This document shows, one piece after another, positions 40,696 through 47,640 of a DNA stretch of 47,640 nucleotides (positions are counted from its first letter, which is position 1; every line of letters begins with the position of its first letter). The stretch lies in NCBI GenBank assembly GCA_019233055.1, contig JAFAMV010000082.1, positions 1 through 47,640 on the forward strand, in the 5' to 3' direction. The notes beneath the pieces are model-generated. The model was not told where the DNA came from and did not search any database. It saw nothing but the letters and a program-made list of their open reading frames with translations. Origin of the DNA: Curvibacter sp. (GTDB lineage Bacteria > Pseudomonadota > Gammaproteobacteria > Burkholderiales > Burkholderiaceae_C). The position numbers were made by a program, and so were the translations under genes.

Positions 40696-42425
40696 GGCTG
40701 TTGGAGTGTTGCGGCCCGTTGGCCGTCGTGGAATTGAATGATCACCTCCTGCTCGGAGGTGGAAGCCCGGGTCACGGCCCGGCCCTGCGGGTCGCGGACC
40801 AGGGCGAAGCCCCGCCTCAGGGTCTTCTCGGGGCCCTGGCCGGCGATCTCGCGCAGCAGGGCCTGGGACGAGGCCCGCGCCTCCTGCAGCGTGCGGCCGG
40901 CGCGGGCCCGGTTCTCCGCCAGCAGTTGCTCGAGCGTCTGGCGCCGATGCCGCAGCTCGCTGCCGGCCTGGGTGCGCACGACCCCCATCTCGGCCTCGCT
41001 CATGGCGCGCGCGGCCCGCACGGCGGCGCGCGACTCCGAACGGATCTCGGCCAGCAGCGCCGGCGTCTCGCGCCGGGCCAGCAGCAGTTGCTGGCGCGCC
41101 AGGTGCCGCACATCGTCACGCCGGGCCTGTGCCCGGGTGGCCGCCAGCCGCAGTTGGGAAACCGCCTCGAGGTGCAGCGTGGCCAGCCATTGCGCGGCCC
41201 GCTGGCGGGCGTTGCCGAGGTCCTGGCGCGCGCCGGCCTGGATCTCCTGGTGCCAGCGCTCCGTCTGGCGCCGGGCCTGTTCGATCGAGCGTCCGGCGCC
41301 CTGCACCAGTTGTTCGAACAGCGCCTGCGCCTCGCGGGCGCGCTGCACGATCTGACGCTCGATGCCGGCAATCACCTTGGACGGGGTGTCGTAGCGCTGG
41401 TGCGCCACTTCGTCGAGGACCGTGTTGTCGCGTTCATGGCCAATGCCGGTGAGCACCGGGATCGGCAGCTCGCAGACACAGCGGGCCAAGGCATAGTCGT
41501 TGAGCCAGGCCAGGTCGTTGACCGCGCCGCCGCCGCGCAGGATGACCACGGCGTCGGGCACCCAGGGGTGGTTGGCGCGGATCTGCTCCAGTGCCGCCGT
41601 CAGTTCGCGACGGATCTCCTGCGCCGCGCCCTCGCCCTGGAAGCGGCTGTAGACATAGAGGAAGCGGCAGATCCCGCGCCGCTCCAGACGCGAGGCCTCG
41701 GCCTGGAAATCGCCCAGACCGGCGCCGCCCTCGGGCGCCACCACCAGCACATGCTGGTAGTCCCAAGGCGGCATCAGTTGCTGGTTCAGGCGCCAGAGGC
41801 CTTCGGCCTGCAGCCGTTCGCGGATCTCGCGCTTGCGGGCCTCCAGATCGCCGAGGGTGTAGCTGGCATCGATCGCATCGATCTCCAGACTGAACCCATA
41901 TTGGGCCTTGAACACCGGGCGCGCATGCACCAGCAGCTTGATGCCGGGCCCGAGCTCTGCCCCGGTCGCCTGCTGGAATTCCGGCAGGATGCGGTGGGCC
42001 TGGCCGGACCAGATCACCGCGTTGGCCTTGGCGACGACCACCCCATGGGCATCGCGCTCGGACACCTCCAGGTAGACATGGCCGCGCATGCGCACATCCA
42101 CCACCTCGACCGTGGTCCAGATGGCGGACGGAAAGGCGTCGGACACCGCCGCGGCGACGCCGCCCAGCAGGCGCGACAGCGGCACCCCCCGGGGCGGCGG
42201 CGTCTGCAGGGCATAGCCAGCCTGCGGCTCGGCGGCCGCCAGGGCGCGCTGCGGCGGCTCGGTCGGCGCCTCTTCGGCCTGTCCGGCCGGCAACCAGGCC
42301 GCGAACGGGGCCAGGTCACGCCCGGGCGGCACATGCCACTGCCGCCGCGCCGGGTCCCAGCGGGCGCCCAGGGCCTTGACCTTGTCCTTGTCTTTGAAGG
42401 TCGTGACCAGGTAGGTGCCGCTCAT
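40692..42425 (-). CDS. xseA: Exodeoxyribonuclease VII large subunit with N-terminal DUF5710-like domain
   Basis: A 577-residue catalytic subunit that digests single-stranded DNA in repair. Standard parts: OB-fold (about 80-185, SRLLGGVAAAVSDAFPSAIW and VYLEVSERDAHGVVVAKANA), catalytic domain with RGGGAVNDLAWLNDYALARC and PVLTGIGHERDNTVLDEVAH, TPSK, a long Ala/Arg/Gln coiled coil and a C-terminal RGFALVRDPQGRAV segment. The first ~45 residues (TYLVTTFKDKDKVKALGARW then DPARRQWHVPPG) are not part of ordinary XseA; they match the short domain known as DUF5710. The chain is therefore about 100 residues longer than E. coli XseA. Confidence 0.9.
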   Translation of the reverse strand: MSGTYLVTTFKDKDKVKALGARWDPARRQWHVPPGRDLAPFAAWLPAGQAEEAPTEPPQRALAAAEPQAGYALQTPPPRGVPLSRLLGGVAAAVSDAFPSAIWTTVEVVDVRMRGHVYLEVSERDAHGVVVAKANAVIWSGQAHRILPEFQQATGAELGPGIKLLVHARPVFKAQYGFSLEIDAIDASYTLGDLEARKREIRERLQAEGLWRLNQQLMPPWDYQHVLVVAPEGGAGLGDFQAEASRLERRGICRFLYVYSRFQGEGAAQEIRRELTAALEQIRANHPWVPDAVVILRGGGAVNDLAWLNDYALARCVCELPIPVLTGIGHERDNTVLDEVAHQRYDTPSKVIAGIERQIVQRAREAQALFEQLVQGAGRSIEQARRQTERWHQEIQAGARQDLGNARQRAAQWLATLHLEAVSQLRLAATRAQARRDDVRHLARQQLLLARRETPALLAEIRSESRAAVRAARAMSEAEMGVVRTQAGSELRHRRQTLEQLLAENRARAGRTLQEARASSQALLREIAGQGPEKTLRRGFALVRDPQGRAVTRASTSEQEVIIQFHDGQRAATLQQP

Positions 42426-42638
42426 GTCGATGTCTGTTGAAGGTGCCGGAGCTGTATTTTGCCAACTCTGGACAGAGCTGCAGGCCTCAGGCCGCTATGA
42501 AACTGCCGCGCGCCCTCCCTGGGCCTGTACCGGCAGGACATGTGCAGAAAACGCATAAGCTGCCCCGCAGGGCGTGTTTGCCTAGACCGCGAGCTTGATC
42601 ACAATGGGGCCCATCGACCTTCCGTCCATCAGAACGCC

Positions 42639-42830
42639 ATGACCCATCCGGCCTTGCCCGTTTCCCCCGCCGCCGCCGCAGACCCGACCCTGCAGGGGGG
42701 TGACTCCGCGCGGGGCCGCAGGCGCCAGCTGTGGACGGATCTGGGCACGAGCCTGGTGATCGCCCTGGTGCTGGTCGGCTCGCTGTTCGCCTCGGTGAGC
42801 CTGATCGCCATCAGCCTGGCCCCTTTCTGA
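42639..42830 (+). CDS. Small single-helix membrane protein of unknown function
   Basis: A 63-residue ORF: a polar N-terminal 40 residues ([20 protein letters not shown], then a basic GRRRQLW) and a C-terminal transmembrane helix ([20 protein letters not shown] to ISLAPF). Positive residues before the helix suggest N-terminus in. It lies 29 bases upstream of the nitroreductase gene on the same strand, so it may be co-transcribed. I do not recognise a family. The frame stays open upstream to 42540, but ATG 42639 gives a sensible protein. Confidence 0.5.
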   Translation: MTHPALPVSPAAAADPTLQGGDSARGRRRQLWTDLGTSLVIALVLVGSLFASVSLIAISLAPF

Positions 42831-42859
42831 AGTCCATCACCCCACTCAGGAGATCCCCG

Positions 42860-43456
42860 ATGACCCAACGCCTTCCCCTGCCCGACAGTGCGCTTGACCA
42901 GTTGTTCCGCCACGCCCGCACCGTGCATGGCTTTCTGCCGGACGCCGTCCCGGACGACACCCTGCATGCGCTCTACGAACTGCTGAAATGGGGGCCGACC
43001 GCCTTCAATGCGCAACCGGCGCGCTATGTCTTCGTGCGCAGCGCCGAAGCCAAGGCCCGCCTGCTGCCGGCCCTGTCGGCCGGCAATCAGGCCCAGACCC
43101 AGGCGGCGGCCGTGACCGTCATCGTCGCGCTGGACACCCAATTCCAGCAGCACCTGCCGGAACAATTCCCGGCCTACGACGCGAAGCCGCTGTTCGACGG
43201 CAATGCGGCGCTCGCACAGACCACCGCCTTGCGCAACAGCAGCCTGCAAGGGGCCTACCTGATCCTGGCGGCCCGCGCCCTGGGCCTGGACGCCGGACCG
43301 CAATCGGGCTTCAACCCGGCGGCGGTCGATGAGGCCTTCTTCCCGGACGGCCGCTTCAAGACCAATTTCATCGTGAACCTGGGGGTGGGCGACCCGGCCC
43401 TGACCCACCCGCGTGGGCCACGGCTGCCCTTCGAGGTGGCTGCCCGCATCGTTTGA
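42860..43456 (+). CDS. Nitroreductase-family protein, RutE-like (probable malonic semialdehyde reductase)
   Basis: A 198-residue FMN oxidoreductase. Motifs of the RutE/HadB group: [59 protein letters not shown] and [20 protein letters not shown], then [12 protein letters not shown]. RutE reduces malonic semialdehyde in pyrimidine breakdown, but no other rut genes are adjacent, so a stand-alone semialdehyde or nitro-compound reductase is possible. CAGGAGATCCCCG precedes ATG 42860. Confidence 0.88.
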   Translation: MTQRLPLPDSALDQLFRHARTVHGFLPDAVPDDTLHALYELLKWGPTAFNAQPARYVFVRSAEAKARLLPALSAGNQAQTQAAAVTVIVALDTQFQQHLPEQFPAYDAKPLFDGNAALAQTTALRNSSLQGAYLILAARALGLDAGPQSGFNPAAVDEAFFPDGRFKTNFIVNLGVGDPALTHPRGPRLPFEVAARIV

Positions 43457-43495
43457 ACCGGCCCTGCCTCTGCGCCCATGGCGGCGGGGAGGCGT

Positions 43496-44155
43496 TCAGG
43501 CTGCGCGGCGAACCCACATCAGGCTGGCACCCATGGCCATCAGGACGCCGCCGAAGACCCGGTTCTGCACCCGCTGGGCCCGGGCGCTGCGCAGCAGATG
43601 GGCCAGCCGCGCACCGGTGAAGGCGTAACCGTGCATGACCACGGTGTCCACCGCCACGGTGGTCAACAGCAGCACCGCGATCTGTGGGAGCAGAGGGCGG
43701 TCGGGGGCGATGAACTGGGGCAGCACGGCCACCATGAAGACGATGCCCTTGGGGTTCGTCAGGTTGGTGAACAGGCCCGTCAGAAAACGTTGCCTGGGCG
43801 ACAGGGCAGGCGACTTGCCCTCGACGGTCGCCCCCTCGGTGGCGTCATCGAGGACGCCATGGCCCTCGTGCACCGGCGCCCGCCATTGTTGCCAGCCCAA
43901 CCAGAGCAGGTACAGCGCACCCAGCGTCTTGACCACGGTGAACGCCAGGGCCGACGCCAGCAACAGCGAGCCCACGCCGACACCGGCCACCAGGGTGATG
44001 CCGGTCAGACCGGCCTGCAGACCGGCGATGGTGACGCTGGCCCGTTTGACGCCATACCGCAGACCGTGGCCGACGGACAGCACGGCCCCCGAGCCCGGCG
44101 ACAAGGCGATGAGCCAGGCCGCCACGAAATAAGACCACCAGATATTTGTATCCAT
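43496..44155 (-). CDS. LysE/RhtB-family amino acid exporter
   Basis: A 219-residue membrane protein with six hydrophobic segments. The family N terminus is seen (FVAAWLIALSPGSGAVLSVG) with SPG, then TIAGLQAGLTG, LGALYLLWLGWQQW and the FLTGLFTNLTNPKGIVFMVA segment conserved in RhtB/LysE proteins. It exports homoserine, threonine or similar amino acids; the exact substrate is unknown. It appears monocistronic. Confidence 0.9.
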   Translation of the reverse strand: MDTNIWWSYFVAAWLIALSPGSGAVLSVGHGLRYGVKRASVTIAGLQAGLTGITLVAGVGVGSLLLASALAFTVVKTLGALYLLWLGWQQWRAPVHEGHGVLDDATEGATVEGKSPALSPRQRFLTGLFTNLTNPKGIVFMVAVLPQFIAPDRPLLPQIAVLLLTTVAVDTVVMHGYAFTGARLAHLLRSARAQRVQNRVFGGVLMAMGASLMWVRRAA

Positions 44156-44237
44156 GGGTTAAATGGTAAGGGACCCGCACCGGGCCCAAGAAAAACTGTC
44201 GCCGCTGCAGGCGCCCTGTCCGGCCGCCCCGGATCCA

Positions 44238-45644
44238 TCAGGCACGGCTGCGGCGGGTGAGTTCATCGCCCGCATCGTGCGCCAGACGGCGTGTGAGCGG
44301 AATCGACCCGGCGGAAAACAGGCCGATGGTCAGGAAGGCGGGCCAGAAATCGCTGTGCACGATGGTCGGGTGCCCCTGCCATTGGTGGGAAATGTGCAAG
44401 GCCAGGCCGGCGATGGTCACGCCCATGCCCAGCGACAGCTGCTGCACCACGCTGGCCAGACTGGTGGCACGCCCCACATCGCGGCTCGGGATGTCGGCGT
44501 AGGCGATCGAGTTGAGGCAGGTGAACTGCAAGGCCGGAAAGAAACCACCCAACACCACCACGGCCACCATGGCCCAATGCGGCGTCTGCGGCGTGAAAAG
44601 GCCGCAGGCGGCGATGGCCAGACCCGAGAACAAGGCGTTGTAGATCAGGACATTGCGGTAGCCGAACCTGGCCAGCACGTTCGCCGTGAGGCTTTTCATG
44701 AACAGGCCGCCGAAGGCGGTGGCACAGGTGATGGTGCCCGAGGCGAAGGCCGTCATGCCAAGCCCCTCCTGCAGGGCCAGGGGCAACAGGAAAGGCAAGG
44801 CCCCCAGGCCGATGCGGAACAGTGAGCCCCCCAGCACGCTGGCCTGGAAGGTCGGTATGCGCAGAAAGGCCAGATCCAGCAACGGCAATGCGCCGCGTCG
44901 ACGCGCGCGTTCGGCATGGCGGCTGTACAGGGTCAGCGCCAGCAGGCCCAGTCCGAGCAGGCCGACGGCGACCTCCTCGCGGACCAGCTCACCATCGATC
45001 AACGACAGGCCCAGCATCACGCCCGCCCCGCCGAGCGCCGACAACAACAGGCCACCGATGTCCAGCGGGCCGGGATCCTCCTCGTGCCGGTTCTCGATGT
45101 AGCGGGTCGCCAGCACCATGCCCAAGATGCCGATGGGCACGTTGATGAAGAAGATCCAGCGCCAATGGAAATAGGTGGTGATGAAGCCCCCCAACGGCGG
45201 CCCGATCACCGGACCGAACAGGGCCGGCACGGTCAGGTAGCTGATGGCGCTGACGAAGTCCTTGCGCGGCACGGTGCGGAAGATGATGATCCGCCCCACC
45301 GGCACCATCATCGCGCCGCCGATGCCCTGGATAAAGCGGGCCGCCACCAGTTGCGGCAGGTTGGTGCAGATGGCACACAGCAGCGAGCCCAGCAGGAACA
45401 CGGCGATGGCCGCGCGGAACACCGAACGCGATCCATAGCGGTCGGCCACCCAGCCACAGATCGGAATGAACACCCCGAGGCCGACCACATAGGAGGTCAG
45501 GGCCAGTTTGAGCGCGATGGGATTGACACCGAAGTCATGGGACAACGCCGGCAGGGCGGTCGACATCACCGTGGCATCCATGTTTTCCATGAACAAGGCA
45601 CAGGCGATGATCAGGGGAACCAGAAAAGTGCGGGAAATAGGCAT
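44238..45644 (-). CDS. MFS multidrug exporter, DHA2 (EmrB/QacA) type
   Basis: A 468-residue, 14-helix drug:H+ antiporter. Typical features: ALFMENMDATVMSTALPALS (helix 1 motif), VADRYGSRSVFRAAIAVFLL (loop 2-3), ARFIQGIGGAMMVPVGRIII (helix 4) and the motif C-like LFGPVIGPPLGGFITTYFHW. ATG 45644 (MPISRTF) was chosen; the upstream GTG/ATG extension is unlikely. No periplasmic adaptor (EmrA) gene is adjacent, so it probably works alone. Confidence 0.9.
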   Translation of the reverse strand: MPISRTFLVPLIIACALFMENMDATVMSTALPALSHDFGVNPIALKLALTSYVVGLGVFIPICGWVADRYGSRSVFRAAIAVFLLGSLLCAICTNLPQLVAARFIQGIGGAMMVPVGRIIIFRTVPRKDFVSAISYLTVPALFGPVIGPPLGGFITTYFHWRWIFFINVPIGILGMVLATRYIENRHEEDPGPLDIGGLLLSALGGAGVMLGLSLIDGELVREEVAVGLLGLGLLALTLYSRHAERARRRGALPLLDLAFLRIPTFQASVLGGSLFRIGLGALPFLLPLALQEGLGMTAFASGTITCATAFGGLFMKSLTANVLARFGYRNVLIYNALFSGLAIAACGLFTPQTPHWAMVAVVVLGGFFPALQFTCLNSIAYADIPSRDVGRATSLASVVQQLSLGMGVTIAGLALHISHQWQGHPTIVHSDFWPAFLTIGLFSAGSIPLTRRLAHDAGDELTRRSRA

Positions 45645-45820
45645 GGCGTGTCGGCGCTGACGAAGCACGCCGATCCGATGGGCAAGCGGGAGAACCCTGA
45701 TTATGGTGTCGACCGCCTGCCCATGGTTGCGCTACCACCCGTTCCTGAGCAAGTCAGTCGGAAAGACCGCCTGCCGGTGGTGCCTCGGGGCCGCCCCGGG
45801 GTCGCCCGCGTTCTGCGCCC

Positions 45821-47413
45821 TCAGCGGAATGCGGCGGTCAGCGCATCGAGGCCGACCTCCAGATCGTGCAAGCCCCGGTAGATTGGTGGAATCGCCCGCT
45901 CCACGCCGAACAAGCGATACACCGCATGCATCGCGCAGTGCACCGAATATTCGACGGTGTAGACGGTGTCCTCAGGCAACTCGACATGCTGGCCCAGAAA
46001 GCCGAAATTGAAGGCCCCTTCCGGCAGCACCGATGGCCGGTCGCCCAGCTTGCGCGGCGCAAACATGGCGGATGCGTAAGGCAGCATCACGGGCGTCACG
46101 ACGGTGGTCGCCAAGGCCTGGTCGCGCAGGTCCTCGAACTGCAGGTGATGGAGCAATTCGGACAGGATTTCTTCACCGCTGCATTGCGCCATCGGTTTGC
46201 CGACATGGTCGCCCGGCGCATCGATCATCAGACCATAGCCCCACGCGGTGTAGGTGTCAGGGGGCATGTCCGGAAAATGCGGCTGGTACGGCACCACCAG
46301 GGACATGAGCCAGCTGGAGTCGACAAAAGTCATCAAGGCACCGGTGCCAGGCTGGTTGCCACTGAAGGAAATCAGCCGGTCCAGCAGGGCGCGGCCCCGC
46401 ATCGTCAGCGTGAACGACTCCCATTTGTTGTCGTCCACATGGAAGAAGGTGTGCGGGCGGCCAAAGTCGTCGGCCTTGCGGGCGATCGCCTCCCACAAGG
46501 ACCAGGCACCGTCGCGACGGTCCCGGATCAGTTCGGGCGCGCCCTGATGGCTCCCGTAGCGCGCATCGGCCGTGATCGAGCCCAAGGTCAGCAGGCAGGC
46601 ATCTCCTTCGGCCAATTCGATTGCCCGCTCGCCGGTTTCGGTCCGGACATGCAAGCGCGTCGCGCGGCGCCGTTGCGGGTCTTGCTGGTCGAAATCGACG
46701 TCAGTCACCCGATGGCCGAATCGCACGTCGACGCCCTGAGCCAACAGCCATTGCTGCAGGGGCACCGCGATCGAATCGTATTGGTTGTAGGGGGTGCGCC
46801 GAACCCCGGACAGGGTGTGCATGCGCGGGAATTCCTGGATGAAGCGCAGAAAGTAGCGCCGCAATTCGACCGCACTGTGCCAGTTCTGGAAGGCGAAGGT
46901 CGTCCGCCACATCTGCCAGAAATTCGAGGCAAAGAAATGCGGACCGAACATTTCATCGATGCGGCGCGCCCCGATCAGGGCTTCGGGTGTCGCCAGCAGG
47001 CGTGTCAAAGCAGCTCGGTCCCGTGCGTCAAGGCCGTAGTGATGTGCATCGAGAATGCGTGCGCCGGCACCGATGAGGCGGGCATGGGCCTCGGTAGATA
47101 CCTCGGCATTGAAATCCACGATTTCCTGCCGGACCGACCGGCCCGGTCGGCGCAGCGACGGAATGCTGTCGAGCAGATCCCAAAGACATTGGTAAACCTC
47201 CTCGCAGAGCATGCGCCCCCCTCGGGTCACATAGGCGTCGGGCTGCCCAGGGGGCGCGCCACCGTCAAGGCAGCCGCCCACCAGACTCAACTCTTCAAGA
47301 ATGTGGATGTGCGTGGCCGGCATGCCGGCGTCCCGGATCAGGAAAGCTGCGGCTGCCATCGAGGCAATGCCACCGCCGACCAACCAGACTTCTGCGTTCT
47401 TTGCGTCAAGCAT
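45821..47413 (-). CDS. ohyA: Oleate hydratase (myosin-cross-reactive antigen family)
   Basis: A 530-residue FAD-dependent fatty acid hydratase, adding water to the cis-9 double bond of oleate to give 10-hydroxystearate. Family landmarks: WLVGGGIASMAAAAFLIRDA (FAD), LEELSLVGGCLDGG, TRGGRMLCEEVYQCLWDLLD, FAFQNWHSAVELRRYFLRFI, PYNQYDSIAVPLQQWLL, LTLGSITADARYGS, GFLGQHVELPEDTVYTVEYS. ATG 47413 (MLDAKNAEVW) is preferred to an in-frame TTG at 47434, though neither has a strong ribosome binding site. It appears monocistronic. Confidence 0.93.
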   Translation of the reverse strand: MLDAKNAEVWLVGGGIASMAAAAFLIRDAGMPATHIHILEELSLVGGCLDGGAPPGQPDAYVTRGGRMLCEEVYQCLWDLLDSIPSLRRPGRSVRQEIVDFNAEVSTEAHARLIGAGARILDAHHYGLDARDRAALTRLLATPEALIGARRIDEMFGPHFFASNFWQMWRTTFAFQNWHSAVELRRYFLRFIQEFPRMHTLSGVRRTPYNQYDSIAVPLQQWLLAQGVDVRFGHRVTDVDFDQQDPQRRRATRLHVRTETGERAIELAEGDACLLTLGSITADARYGSHQGAPELIRDRRDGAWSLWEAIARKADDFGRPHTFFHVDDNKWESFTLTMRGRALLDRLISFSGNQPGTGALMTFVDSSWLMSLVVPYQPHFPDMPPDTYTAWGYGLMIDAPGDHVGKPMAQCSGEEILSELLHHLQFEDLRDQALATTVVTPVMLPYASAMFAPRKLGDRPSVLPEGAFNFGFLGQHVELPEDTVYTVEYSVHCAMHAVYRLFGVERAIPPIYRGLHDLEVGLDALTAAFR

Positions 47414-47516
47414 GGGGTGAGGCGCCAGCGCCAAAGCCGCGCCGGGGTTGCGGAATGATGAAGATCATTCTATCGGCCACACCCGAGAAACCGCAGCAAG
47501 CCGGCGATCACAAATC

Positions 47517-47571
47517 TTGATCTGACAGGGTGTCCCCCCCGATTTTCTGCAACCTCTCCAGCCGAGATCAA
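47517..47571. promoter_or_regulatory. TTGATCT / AGATCAA inverted repeat upstream of oleate hydratase
   Basis: TTGATCT (47517-47523) and AGATCAA (47565-47571) are perfect 7-bp complements 41 bases apart, about 100-150 bases upstream of the hydratase start. Possible paired half-sites for a regulator; weak evidence. Confidence 0.3.
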
Positions 47572-47602
47572 ATCTGCAAGGTGATTTTCGGCCGTTAAAA
47601 AA

Positions 47603-47638
47603 CAAAACCCCCGCCCATGGAAGTGGGAGGGGGTTTTG
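47603..47638. terminator. Strong rho-independent terminator at the right edge
   Basis: Perfect 10-bp arms CAAAACCCCC (47603-47612) and GGGGGTTTTG (47629-47638) continue, after one mismatch, into CCCA/TGGG around a TGGAAG loop. On the minus strand the stem is followed by TTTTTT, so it best serves a minus-strand gene lying to the right of the window; it can also end plus-strand transcripts. Confidence 0.85.
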
Positions 47639-47640
47639 AG

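Overview
The window is GC-rich (roughly two thirds G+C), densely coded chromosomal DNA with many ATGA start/stop overlaps. Gene content and protein style point to a betaproteobacterium of the order Burkholderiales: respiratory nitrate reductase followed by a parvulin, a soluble NAD-linked hydrogenase, a Bug-type solute-binding protein, and an IPTL-type sorting tail. It looks like a facultative nitrate respirer with hydrogen-oxidising and aromatic-degrading capacity. I saw no rRNA, tRNA, CRISPR array or insertion sequence.

Layout. 1-5.6 kb: the 3' half of narG, then narHJI and a PpiC-type prolyl isomerase, one operon for nitrate respiration. 5.6-7.5 kb: a nitric-oxide stress module (hemerythrin-like protein, YtfE/Ric, divergent NsrR) with two good NsrR operators between ytfE and nsrR. 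7.5-13.2 kb: a minus-strand signalling operon with a membrane hybrid histidine kinase, two single-domain response regulators and a GAF-degenerate GGDEF-EAL-REC protein. 13.5-21.7 kb: an aromatic catabolism region (fumarylacetoacetase, AAHS-type transporter, MBL-fold hydrolase, IclR and MarR regulators, VOC protein, class A flavin monooxygenase, small DUF2783-like protein). 21.7-24.6 kb: a DUF4405-like membrane protein, a Bug-type binding protein and an MFS transporter. 24.9-30.0 kb: hoxFUYH plus a hoxW-type maturation protease. 30-34.6 kb: two glutathione transferases, a MarR regulator and a divergent TetX-like monooxygenase with an MFS exporter. 34.7-47.4 kb: a probable SOS-controlled tag/mmcB-like pair, a DedA-rhodanese fusion, a DnaJ-like protein, pirin, an M19 dipeptidase, xseA/xseB, a RutE-like nitroreductase, a RhtB exporter, a DHA2 exporter and oleate hydratase.

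The most striking item is the gene at 18261-18614. Its first 76 residues match eukaryotic ubiquitin at about 55 of 76 positions (hand alignment against human ubiquitin from memory), including the terminal Gly-Gly. A 41-residue tail follows that resembles the bacterial IPTL-CTERM sorting signal (VPTLS, hydrophobic helix, RRR). It has lost the hydrophobic recognition patch and four of seven lysines, has no signal peptide and no clear ribosome binding site, and sits just behind an IclR regulator inside the aromatic cluster. I could not identify any partner enzyme in the window.

Other points worth checking are an SOS box directly in front of tag, paired palindromes in the TetX-like/marR intergenic region, a DUF5710-like domain fused to XseA, and an MBL-fold protein lacking part of the canonical metal-binding motif.
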